33,688 nt of DNA, from assembly GCA_900547385.1 (NCBI GenBank), contig URGQ01000011.1, positions 1-33,688 of the forward strand. Direction: 5' to 3'. The notes below the pieces were generated by a model that saw nothing but the letters and a program-made list of their open reading frames with translations, did not search any database and was not told where the DNA came from. Of this stretch, positions 1 to 8,100 are shown piece by piece (the first letter of the stretch is position 1; each line of letters starts with the position of its first letter). Both the position numbers and the translations under genes were made by a program. The stretch comes from an uncultured Oscillospiraceae bacterium (GTDB taxonomy: Bacteria; Bacillota; Clostridia; Oscillospirales; Ruminococcaceae).

Positions 1-79
1 GGCTGCGCCGGGGCCGGCGGGCTGCGCCCGCCGCCGCCGTCCGGAGGACGGTCGGCCTGCGGCCCGGAGCCTGCCCCCT
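1..79. repeat. Cloverleaf repeat copy A (left part outside window)
   Basis: This GC-rich element is cut by the window start. Visible are the end of one hairpin (loop TGC at 4-6), a second hairpin GGCGGGC/GCCCGCC (16-22 with 26-32, loop TGC), a third CCGTCC/GGACGG (37-42 with 46-51, loop GGA), and then the right outer arm GGCCTGCGGCCC (54-65). That arm is the exact reverse complement of the left outer arms of copies C and H. The flank to about 79 also pairs with the left flank of copy H, as expected for members of one family. It lies just upstream of the perR promoter. Confidence 0.75.
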
Positions 80-119
80 ACCGCAAAGGATATTTTTTTT
101 GCAAACCGGGCTTCCGGCA

Positions 120-171
120 TTGACAAACCGGCCATTTTCTGCTATCCTTAAAAAAGTAATCGTTACTGTTT
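120..171 (+). promoter_or_regulatory. Promoter and palindromic operator of the perR-like gene
   Basis: TTGACA (120-125) is followed after 17 bases by TATCCT (143-148). An inverted repeat AGTAA-TCG-TTACT (155-167), with further A/T pairs outside it, lies on the expected transcription start. It does not match the textbook Fur or PerR box letter for letter, but its place and symmetry suggest autoregulation by the Fur-family product. Confidence 0.65.
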
Positions 172-185
172 AAGGAGTGATCCCA

Positions 186-569
186 TTGAAATATTCCCGT
201 CAAAGAGAGCTGATCCTGGAAACCGTTCAGCGCTCCGATGACCACCCCACCGCAGATACCATCTATACCCGGGTGCGGGCGCAGGACCCCAAAGTGAGCC
301 TGGGCACCGTATACCGCAACCTGAACCTGCTGTGTGAGAACGGTCAGCTGCTCAAGGTTCCGATCCCCGGGGCCAGCGACCGCTTTGACCACACCCTGGG
401 CGACCACGCCCATGCCTACTGCGAGGCGTGCGGCAGCGTGACCGATGTGCTGCCCCAGGCCCTGCCCATGCTGCAGGAGGCCCTGAAGGGCGGCTGCGGC
501 TTCCAGGTGCATCAGATGAACTTGGTGCTGGAGGGTGTTTGCCCCGAATGCCAAAAGAAAATGCAGTAA
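186..569 (+). CDS. perR: Fur-family peroxide-type repressor, PerR-like
   Basis: A 127-residue Fur-superfamily DNA-binding repressor. I chose the TTG start at 186 because AAGGAG (172-177) lies 8 bases upstream; a GTG at 177 overlaps that ribosome site. An N-terminal winged helix (about 1-70) is followed by a metal-binding dimerisation half. Cys79, Cys82, Cys119 and Cys122 form the two CxxC pairs of the structural zinc site. His20, Asp68, His74, His76 and Asp87 match, with identical spacing, the regulatory metal ligands of Bacillus PerR (H37, D85, H91, H93, D104). PerR senses peroxide by metal-catalysed oxidation of histidines at this site, so a PerR role is more likely than Fur or Zur; this is inferred from residues only. 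The gene is monocistronic, with its own promoter and a terminator at 581-610. No peroxide-defence target gene is adjacent. Confidence 0.85.
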   Translation: MKYSRQRELILETVQRSDDHPTADTIYTRVRAQDPKVSLGTVYRNLNLLCENGQLLKVPIPGASDRFDHTLGDHAHAYCEACGSVTDVLPQALPMLQEALKGGCGFQVHQMNLVLEGVCPECQKKMQ

Positions 570-580
570 ATCCCCCTAGC

Positions 581-610
581 AAAAAGTCCCCCCAACTGGG
601 AGGACTTTTT
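581..610. terminator. Bidirectional terminator between perR and the 629-898 gene
   Basis: AAAAAGTCC (581-589) pairs with GGACTTTTT (602-610), with an inner CCC/GGG pairing. The arm ends supply a T-run on either strand, which suits the convergent genes on both sides. Confidence 0.85.
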
Positions 611-628
611 CTTTTGCCTTGCGGCAGA

Positions 629-898
629 TCATTTTTCCGCGGTCTTGGCCCCCAGCGCCTTAACGGCAGCTGTAAAGTCAGATTTCTTTACATAGATGAA
701 GTAAGCGGTCACCATCTCGGATTGCTTGCCAAAGCTGCCGTCCCGCGGCCGCTCCGAGGTGATAGCATGGGGCGCGGTGCGGTGAATCTCCCGTACCAGG
801 TAGGCAATATTCTGCTCCGCCAGTACCCGGCAGATGTGGATCTTTTCCTCCAGCGCATAGGTGACAGCCAGCTGACGACGGTTAAAAATGGTAATCAC
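629..898 (-). CDS. Small conserved hypothetical protein (DUF2007-like?)
   Basis: An 89-residue soluble protein of unknown function. It starts with GTG at 898, preceded by AAAGGAG at a good distance. The pattern is a short strand, a helix carrying EEKIHICRVLAEQNIAYLV, a charged middle, and a final strand plus helix (YFIYVKKSDFTAAVKAL). That order recalls the DUF2007 small signal-transducing fold, but the match is by eye and weak. There are no cysteines arranged as a metal site and no membrane segment. An AT-rich stretch upstream (918-941) with TACAA-A-TTGTA could be an operator. It shares the terminator at 581-610 with perR. Confidence 0.6.
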   Translation of the reverse strand: MITIFNRRQLAVTYALEEKIHICRVLAEQNIAYLVREIHRTAPHAITSERPRDGSFGKQSEMVTAYFIYVKKSDFTAAVKALGAKTAEK

Positions 899-967
899 AA
901 GCTCACTCCTTTACAAGATATAATACAAATTGTAATATTATCCGACTTTATACTGCTTATTGTGCCG

Positions 968-1624
968 TTATTCGGCGGCCGCCACAATAGCGATCCCCGC
1001 GGAAGCGCCAATGCGATTGGCCCCGGCTTCAATCATCGCCATTGCGGTCTCATAGTCCCGGATGCCGCCGCTGGCCTTGACGCCCATCTCCGGCCCCACA
1101 GTTTTGCGCATCAGGGCAATATCGTGGGTGGTGGCCCCGCCGGTGGAAAAGCCGGTGCTGGTCTTGACAAAATGCGCCCCGGCGGCCTTAGCGGCCTCGC
1201 AGGCCTTCACCTTTTCCTCATCGGTCAGCAGGCAGGTCTCAATGATAACCTTGACGGTATGCCCAACTGCGGCCTTTACCACGCCCTCAATATCCCGCTG
1301 GACCAGCGCCCAATCGCCGGCTTTCGCGGCACCCACATGGATGACCATATCCAGCTCCTCGGCGCCCATGGCGGCGCAGCTGGCGGCTTCGGCGGCTTTC
1401 TGCTCCGGGGCAATGGCGCCCAGAGGGAACCCCACTACGCAGCAAACCTTTACACCGGTCCCTTTCAGCAGGCGGGCGGCCAGCGGAATATAAACCGGAT
1501 TGACGCAGACGCTGGCAAAGTGATACTCCGCCGCTTCGGCGCACAGCCTTTCCACCTGCGCTGGGGTCGCCTCCGGCTTCAGCAGGGTATGGTCGATCAT
1601 CGACGCTATGGTTTTTTTATCCAT
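968..1624 (-). CDS. deoC: Deoxyribose-phosphate aldolase
   Basis: A cytoplasmic TIM-barrel class I aldolase that cleaves 2-deoxyribose 5-phosphate to glyceraldehyde 3-phosphate and acetaldehyde, the last step of deoxynucleoside salvage as carbon source. It has 218 residues, normal for the short Gram-positive type. The Schiff-base lysine is Lys154 in HFVKTSTGF; Asp92 in ELDMV and Lys183 in GVKASGGIRD complete the catalytic set. The ATG at 1624 follows AGGAGG with a 9-base gap. The ribosome site begins right after the stop codon of the lipoprotein gene at 1641-2555, so the two are probably co-transcribed. No other nucleoside genes (deoA, deoB, cdd) are nearby, so the pairing gives no clear functional hint. 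Confidence 0.95.
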   Translation of the reverse strand: MDKKTIASMIDHTLLKPEATPAQVERLCAEAAEYHFASVCVNPVYIPLAARLLKGTGVKVCCVVGFPLGAIAPEQKAAEAASCAAMGAEELDMVIHVGAAKAGDWALVQRDIEGVVKAAVGHTVKVIIETCLLTDEEKVKACEAAKAAGAHFVKTSTGFSTGGATTHDIALMRKTVGPEMGVKASGGIRDYETAMAMIEAGANRIGASAGIAIVAAAE

Positions 1625-1640
1625 GGATTTTGTCCTCCTG

Positions 1641-2555
1641 TTATTCTGCCTTTGCCACCTCGCCGGTGGTCAGGTTAATTTTATAGATATCGCCACCAAA
1701 GGCGCCGTCGCTCACCAAAAAGAACCCGTACCCCGCCTCGCTGTACTGCTTGGGGGAGGGCAACTGCAGACTGCGGAACCCGGTAATAGTGGTCTTTTCC
1801 ACCACCTCGATGCCGGTATCGAAATCCTGCAGCACCGCGCCGGTCTCATCCAGCACCGTCACCCGGTAGTGCGGCACCCCGCCGGCCGGGATATCATTCC
1901 AGTCCTTCGGCACCCGGGCCCAGTAGCAGGTCAGCCGGCCGGCTGTCTCATCATGCTGCACCGCAAAAATACCGGTGATATAGCCGTCCATCCGGCCCTC
2001 CGCCGCCTCGGCGATCCAGCTGTTCTTGAGGGCGCAGTTCTCGCTCACACTCCACACCTCGTCAAAATCATAGAAATCGACGCTGTAATAGTTGGCAATC
2101 CAGATGTCCCCATCGGCGGTAAAGCCGAAATCCACCTTATAGGTCAAAAGCTCATTGCTGCTGCCGATGCGCCAAAGCCACGGCACCACCCGGACGGTCC
2201 CGGTCGCCTCGTCCTTCAGGTAGTAGACGCTGGCGCCGCGGCCGGTGGAATTGATGTAAAAATAGCGCATGGTGTACTTCCCGTCGGGGGAGGTACGGAT
2301 GGTCACCTCCTGGTCGCCCAACCCGTCGCAGGTCAGCAGCCTTTCGGGGTCAAAGCGCACCGCCTTGGCGGTGGCCAGCATTTCATCGGTGTAGCCCATC
2401 GCCTTCGCCTGTGCAAGGAAAAAATCATCGCCATATATTTTCATGATCGGGTCTTGCTGTTGCTGCTGGTCGGTCGGATCGTTTTCCGCCTTACCGCAGC
2501 CCGCCGCCAGCAGCAGCACCGCCGCCAGAAAAAGTGCCATCAACTTCTTACTCAT
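1641..2555 (-). CDS. Lipoprotein resembling the C-terminal domain of the BlaR1-like receptor
   Basis: A 304-residue secreted lipoprotein of unknown function. ATG at 2555 follows AAGGAGG; the reading frame runs upstream to 2654, but that extension lies over the promoter. Residues 1-20 are a lipoprotein signal ending LLLAAGC with Cys20 as lipidation site, followed by a Gln-rich linker. Residues about 41-304 resemble the last 260 residues of the receptor at 5179-8868: both share KAMGYTDEML near the start, a repeated strand pattern with aromatic residues, and an ending of the form NLTTGEV or NLATGEV. It is therefore probably a duplicated, free-standing copy of that sensor domain. Its own promoter lies at 2593-2622, and deoC follows in the same transcript. 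Confidence 0.75.
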   Translation of the reverse strand: MSKKLMALFLAAVLLLAAGCGKAENDPTDQQQQQDPIMKIYGDDFFLAQAKAMGYTDEMLATAKAVRFDPERLLTCDGLGDQEVTIRTSPDGKYTMRYFYINSTGRGASVYYLKDEATGTVRVVPWLWRIGSSNELLTYKVDFGFTADGDIWIANYYSVDFYDFDEVWSVSENCALKNSWIAEAAEGRMDGYITGIFAVQHDETAGRLTCYWARVPKDWNDIPAGGVPHYRVTVLDETGAVLQDFDTGIEVVEKTTITGFRSLQLPSPKQYSEAGYGFFLVSDGAFGGDIYKINLTTGEVAKAE

Positions 2556-2592
2556 GGGGGTTTCCTCCTTGTATAATAAATTTGCTATTTTC

Positions 2593-2622
2593 AGTATAAC
2601 ACAGCCGCCGCCCCCGGTGCAA
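2593..2622 (-). promoter_or_regulatory. Promoter of the lipoprotein-deoC transcript
   Basis: On the minus strand TTGCAC (2622-2617), an 18-base spacer and TATACT (2598-2593) lie about 40 bases upstream of the lipoprotein start. Confidence 0.6.
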
Positions 2623-2652
2623 GGTAATCCCACCGTTTTTTCCCATTCCTGC

Positions 2653-2683
2653 AAAAAAGAGGAGCCCCGCGGCTCCCCTTTTT
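2653..2683 (-). terminator. Terminator of the blaI-blaR operon
   Basis: On the minus strand a GGAGCC/GGCTCC stem with short GC loop is followed by TCTTTTTT. It lies just after the stop of the 823-residue lipoprotein gene. Confidence 0.85.
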
Positions 2684-2691
2684 ATTATGGC

Positions 2692-5163
2692 TTATGCTTC
2701 GCCCTGGTAGGTCAAATTCCTCCACTCATAAAGCATCGCCGTGATCTTATTATCCTTCGGCTTGCCGGTATCCAAAGCCAGCGCATCGGTGGTGCCATCC
2801 GCCCGCCGGGTCGTGATGTAATATCCCGTTTTCCCGGTCTTATAGGCCTTCACCAGCTGCTGCGGCTCCATATCTGCCCACCGGCAGTAAAGAGCATCGC
2901 CCTCCCGGTAGATGGTCAGCGTATAGCCCTCGTCGTATGATAGATCCCTCCATTGTCCGCCAAAGACCTCCTCGATCTCGGTCAGGGGCATCTCCTCGGC
3001 GGAATCCAGCACACTGGGCAGCCGCTGCCACTCCATTTTATCCAGCATCGCATTGGGCACCAGGATGATCCAATCCGTCCCGTAGAATTCCTCCCCTATG
3101 TACTGGGTGCAACGCAGCACCATCCCCTGTGCTGTCATTTTGATGGCGTTACATGTCCAGCTTCTGCTCTGCTCTACGCCATCCAGCCATTCCGCCACCG
3201 GGATATCTAACTCAGCGCTCTCGCCGCTTTCCGGGTCAAAGGCCCGCACGGTAAGATGCCCTGTTGCGGTATAGTTTGTTTCCGCTGTCCACAGGCGGCC
3301 GTTATGTTCCATGCCGTAATACAGCTTCGTCGCCATACGGGTGGGGGTGCCATAGGGCAGCTCCTCCACCGGGAGGCTGTAAAACGCCATCTCCGATACA
3401 CTGCCGCTTTCATCATCGGTAAAGAAATTCTCGTTCATCACCGTCCAGAACAGCTTGCCATCCAGCAGCCGGATGCCCGAAAGCCCATTCCCGTTCATTT
3501 TGCCCAGGTTCATCCAGGTCACTTCCCCGGTGGAAAGGGTAAAAATCCCGTAATCATTGCTGTACCGGTAGTAGTTGCTGCTGATGACCAGTCTATCGTT
3601 ATCCAGCCACAGCTCCGGCCTGTAATACCTGTCATACTCCCAAATTTCCCGGTCCAGTCCGGTCTCTATCACCGTCACCCCGTCAATGGTCAGGCTGCCA
3701 TTTCCGGTTGCATCCGCAATGTGCTGCCCATCCGGACTTTTCAGCATAGTATATCGGCTGCCCTCCGGCACATAGTCCCGGCTTTCCACCCGACCGTCGC
3801 TCCATACCTCGGTTTCCACCACACGGGTCGGCTGATAGTAGCCAAATACCGTCCCAACATTTTGGGAATACTCGGTGCGGATAATAATGGATTCCCTCGT
3901 TGCCTCGGTCTCGGTATCTCTCCCTATTGTATTATCAAAGACATTTCTCATCCAGCCGCCGCAGGTCAGGGGCGTTTCCACCGCCGTGTAGCTGCCATCC
4001 AGCCGCAGCAGCACCACCGCGATGGTCTTTCCATCCTCATAGTCCCCCCGAATGGCCGGGATCGCCAAGGTGCCATCCGCCAGTAGCTTTGGCTCCATAG
4101 TGGTATGAAAAACCTCATTATAGCCATCACCCTCCTGCACCATGCAGGTATACAGCGGCTGCCACCCGCTCCCTAAAAGTACCTCGCCGATATTGACCGC
4201 CTTCACACCGTTTTCCAGCTCCACCGGTAGGGTGCGGTTGCTCACATACCTCCAGCTGCCGTCCTCCGCTATCCTTACGGTCAGTTCCATATTGTAGGTA
4301 GGTTCTCTCCCGCTATAGGGCGCTCCATAGCGGATCCGCAGCAGATCGCCCTCCCGCACCGCGTCCTTCGCAAAGCACGGGCTGTAACTGCCGCCTCTCA
4401 GCACCCACGGTATCGTTCCATTCCCATCGGGGTCCAGCAGGCTCCGCAGCGTTTCCTCACTGATATCAAACCACTTCAGCAGCACACTCTCGAGTTCTTC
4501 GATGGGAACCTCCTGGCTGTCCTGGTAATCCATTTCGCCATCGGTCAAAATCCAACACAGATTGGCCCACAGCCTCGGGTCCGTGATTTCCTCCGGCGAG
4601 GAGAATTTCAGTGTTCTCCCCTCCTCCAGCGGTTCCAGATAGGTCTTGGTCAGTTCATAGCGTTTGTTGTAGTCCTCATAGGGATCCAGCGGCGAAAAGA
4701 CTATGTATGTATGGTCCATGCTCTCAATAAGAGAAAGCTCGCCGCAGCTGTTCAGCTTGATCTCCTCCGCCTGCTGGTACAGCACATTTTCCCAGTCCAC
4801 GGTGTCGCCATAGCCGGTCAGTGACGCCTCTTGAAAAGCCGCCACCCCGTCCTTTACGGTCAGCCGCATGCCATCTATCCCTTGGCAGTCATTGCGGTCA
4901 TAAAAGTTATAATACCGCAGCTCGGCGTCCTCCCCAGCCTGCATCTTTTTTACCGCGGCCCGCACTGGAGCGCTGTCGGTCAGCGGCACATAGTTGTAGG
5001 CAATGACAGTCGCGGTTTCCTCGGCCAGCGCCGCCTTGTACTGGGCGCTTTGCAGCACCTCCTGCGGCACCCCCTCGGTGGAAAGGATCTTCTCACTTCC
5101 TCCGCACCCCACCAACAGCAGCAGTACCGCCGCCAGCAGCAGCGCCAAAATTCTCTTGTTCAC
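2692..5163 (-). CDS. Large lipoprotein of the BlaR1-like operon
   Basis: An 823-residue predicted lipoprotein of unknown function. The start is GTG at 5163 with AGGAGG upstream. Residues 1-20 form a signal peptide ending LLLLVGC (lipid anchor Cys20). Residues about 219-315 resemble residues about 466-582 of the receptor encoded just upstream: both have a helical lead-in, then a segment like EGDLLRIRY or EGDTLTIRY, then EDGSWRYVS or GDGGWKYIS. The remainder (about 320-823) is strand-rich with many Trp, Tyr and Asp-Gly turns, compatible with a beta-propeller, though I see no clean repeat unit. Only 15 bases separate it from the receptor gene, so it should be co-expressed under BlaI control. It may act as a receptor partner on the cell surface; that is inference. 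Confidence 0.7.
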   Translation of the reverse strand: MNKRILALLLAAVLLLLVGCGGSEKILSTEGVPQEVLQSAQYKAALAEETATVIAYNYVPLTDSAPVRAAVKKMQAGEDAELRYYNFYDRNDCQGIDGMRLTVKDGVAAFQEASLTGYGDTVDWENVLYQQAEEIKLNSCGELSLIESMDHTYIVFSPLDPYEDYNKRYELTKTYLEPLEEGRTLKFSSPEEITDPRLWANLCWILTDGEMDYQDSQEVPIEELESVLLKWFDISEETLRSLLDPDGNGTIPWVLRGGSYSPCFAKDAVREGDLLRIRYGAPYSGREPTYNMELTVRIAEDGSWRYVSNRTLPVELENGVKAVNIGEVLLGSGWQPLYTCMVQEGDGYNEVFHTTMEPKLLADGTLAIPAIRGDYEDGKTIAVVLLRLDGSYTAVETPLTCGGWMRNVFDNTIGRDTETEATRESIIIRTEYSQNVGTVFGYYQPTRVVETEVWSDGRVESRDYVPEGSRYTMLKSPDGQHIADATGNGSLTIDGVTVIETGLDREIWEYDRYYRPELWLDNDRLVISSNYYRYSNDYGIFTLSTGEVTWMNLGKMNGNGLSGIRLLDGKLFWTVMNENFFTDDESGSVSEMAFYSLPVEELPYGTPTRMATKLYYGMEHNGRLWTAETNYTATGHLTVRAFDPESGESAELDIPVAEWLDGVEQSRSWTCNAIKMTAQGMVLRCTQYIGEEFYGTDWIILVPNAMLDKMEWQRLPSVLDSAEEMPLTEIEEVFGGQWRDLSYDEGYTLTIYREGDALYCRWADMEPQQLVKAYKTGKTGYYITTRRADGTTDALALDTGKPKDNKITAMLYEWRNLTYQGEA

Positions 5164-5178
5164 GGTTTTTGTCCTCCT

Positions 5179-8100
5179 TTAGGTTCTGTTCACTTCACCG
5201 GTCGCAAGGTTCAGCTCGTAGGATGCACCATCCTTGCCATGTTTGCCATCTACATAGAAGCACAGGTAGCCGTCCTTCTGCTCACTGCTGGTAATGCGAA
5301 CCGGCCCGCCCTCTTCGTAACGTCCCGGATTGATCTTGGTATCCCAGTCATTTTGCAGCTGTCCGGTACTATCCAGCACCGCCGCGTGAATGGTCGTATC
5401 CCCGGGCAGGATGCTCCAGCCGTCCCAGTCTGCCGGCAAAGCCGTCCAAAGGACAGCGATCCTCTTCTCTGCCCGGTAGCCTCTTACCAGCATCACATAG
5501 GGAATGTCATCTCCGGTTACCAGTTCACTGGGGCTCCAACTGTAAAGGGGGCTGCGGTCCTCCGCCACCGCCATAATGGCCGCCGGGTCGTAATAATAGA
5601 CGCCCCGGTAGTCGCTGACCCACAGCAGTCCCTCCGCGGTAAAGCCCAGCCTCATATAGGTAAGTCTATTCCCATAGGAATCGTTTTTGTCATAAAACAC
5701 CTGCGGCACCACCCGCATACTGCCGCTGCTGTCCAGCAGCACCACCATTGACTTGTCGTAATCTTTGTTGAGGGTGCGGCTGTATGCCCGGTACTTGATG
5801 CCCGGGGAATAGAAGTCCTCGCTGCCGCTTCCGGTTCCTGTTCCGCTCAGGATATTGGAAGCCGACACACGGGAAGCCTTCATGATCTCCAGCATTTCAT
5901 CGGTATAGCCCATCGCCTTGGCCTTCGCCCAAAAATTCTCATCGGAATAGGATACAACGGTCGGGTCATTGGTGCTGGCCAGCTGGCTCTCCCCGGTCGT
6001 GAGGTTCAGGCACCAGCGCTCCCACAGCTGGGTGCCGTCCGGCAGGTAGCGGCTGCCGTTTTCATCATAGTAGTTGCTGTAATACATCAGCCCATCCCGC
6101 ACGATGACCTGGCCCATATCCCGGTGGCCCCAGTAGTTGCGGTACACATACTGCGGCAGGGTCAGCACCCGCACCGGCTCCGTGATGTCATTCCGGTCCA
6201 GCACCGCCACCTTCCAGTGGCTGCTGCTCTTCTTGTATTCCCCGTTCCAGGCATCGGGCACCTCGCCGCTGTTATAGGGGAAATAGGTCAGCGCCAGGGT
6301 ATCCCCGCCCCGATCGTCAGCGTAGAGGTACTCAATATTGATCGCGTCACAGCCATCCATCGGCAGATTGGTCTTATCATACACCATGGCCGGCGCCTCC
6401 GGCTTTGCCGCATCGTAAATATAGAGGCCATCCTGCCGTATGATACCGAACAGCGTGCCATCGTCCTCATCCGAGATCTGCTGGAAGCTCTCATAGGGGG
6501 TATTCTCCAGCAGCGTGGTCAGATGATGGGTCTCACTGTCGTACAGGTAAAAATTATACTTGTTATAGCCGTCGGCATCATCCATGCCAAGGTAACTCAC
6601 AAAAAGCCGGTAGCGGCTGCCCTCCGCAAAGACCCAGCTTGCCTCCTCATTCAGGGCAATCAGTCCGCTGCCGCTCTGCTCCACCAGGATCCCCGCCGTA
6701 TCGCCCGGCATAATGGCAATACTGCTGTTCCGGCTGGGGCTGTACAGCGAATATCCGTCATCGCCCTTCGGGTTCAGGTAGATGACCATATCCTCAAAGT
6801 TGAAAGGCGTCGCATCCTCCGGTGTGATAAGGCTCTCAGAAGTATATCCGTTCCACTGGGTCACCTCGGGGTTTTCCAGGCCGGAAATATTCAGCGGTTC
6901 CGTCCGCCAGTACGAAAGATGATAACCGTCCTCAGCGCGGTAAACACTCACCTGCTGCTGTCCCCAGCCCAGCAGGCGGCAGCCTTCGGTGCTGCCATCA
7001 ATAAAAACATAGGTATCCGACGCATAGTATTCGGCCTTGGTGGCAATCAGTTCCCAGCCAGTGGTCTCCGGGTCATCACTCGGCTCCACCTGCAGCTCGC
7101 CCTCCGGCTTTGGCATCACCACTGTCTCGATGTCATAGTCCCGGCTGATGTATTTCCAGCCGCCATCCCCCTCCAGCCGTATGGTGATGGCATACCGGCC
7201 GCAGCTCTCGTGGGTCTGGGTATAGTCCGCCATGTGCTGCGCCAGGAATCCCTCATCGCCGGGCTGGGCCTCATACAGGCTGTACCGGATGGTCAGGGTA
7301 TCCCCCTCGATCGTGGCCTCCCGGGCATAGGCAAACAGGTTATCCCCCAGGTTCCACGGGCTCACCCAAAAGTAGTCGCTGCCATAGCTGTGGAGATCCT
7401 TCAGAGAGGCGTCCGCCATTTCGGGGCTCATATCAAAGTGCTTCTGGATCGCGGCCGCGACCTCCTCCTGCGGCAGGTAGAAGTTCTGCGCGTTGGGCAG
7501 CTTGCCGCTGGCATCGTAGTTGGTGTCCATCAACTTGGCCAGCTCCGCCCGCTTTTCGGCATCGGCTGTGCCATAGGCGGCGGCCAGGTCCAGCTTCTCC
7601 TCGCCGGTATAGCCGTACAGCTCATAGATGGCATATTTCAGCAGCGGTCCGGATTTCAGCTCTTGGTAGCCGGACCAGTAGATATCTCCCATGGCCGCCA
7701 GCGGCGCCAGGTATTCCCGGCTCAGGGCGTCCATATCGTTCAGGTCGATGTTGTAACGGTTTTTCCCGCCGTCGGGGGTGCAGGCCACCAGCGAACCGGC
7801 CACAGCCGCCGCCAGCAGCAGGGCCGCCAGCGCCAGTGTGCCCCGGTGCTTTTTCGTGGTATCAAAAATGGTGGCAAGGCGGTTTTTCAGCGTCTTTTTG
7901 CCGCTGTAAAAATTGGTGGTGAACAGGGTGCGGCGGCTCATGCCGGCCCGCACAACAGCCAGCAGGCACCGGCCGTATTCCTCCCGGTAGGCTTCATCCC
8001 GCCCGGCCACCACGGCCTCATCGCAGGAAAGCTCCAGGTCCCGGTCGGCGGCATACACCATCAGCCACACCATCGGGTTAAACCAGTGGATGGCATTGGC

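Noticed and set aside
918..941. Copper or BlaI operator (TACA-TGTA type) upstream of the 89-residue gene
   Set aside because: TACAAATTGTA has a 3-base spacer and lies in AT-rich DNA where such symmetry is expected by chance; the regulator is not identifiable.
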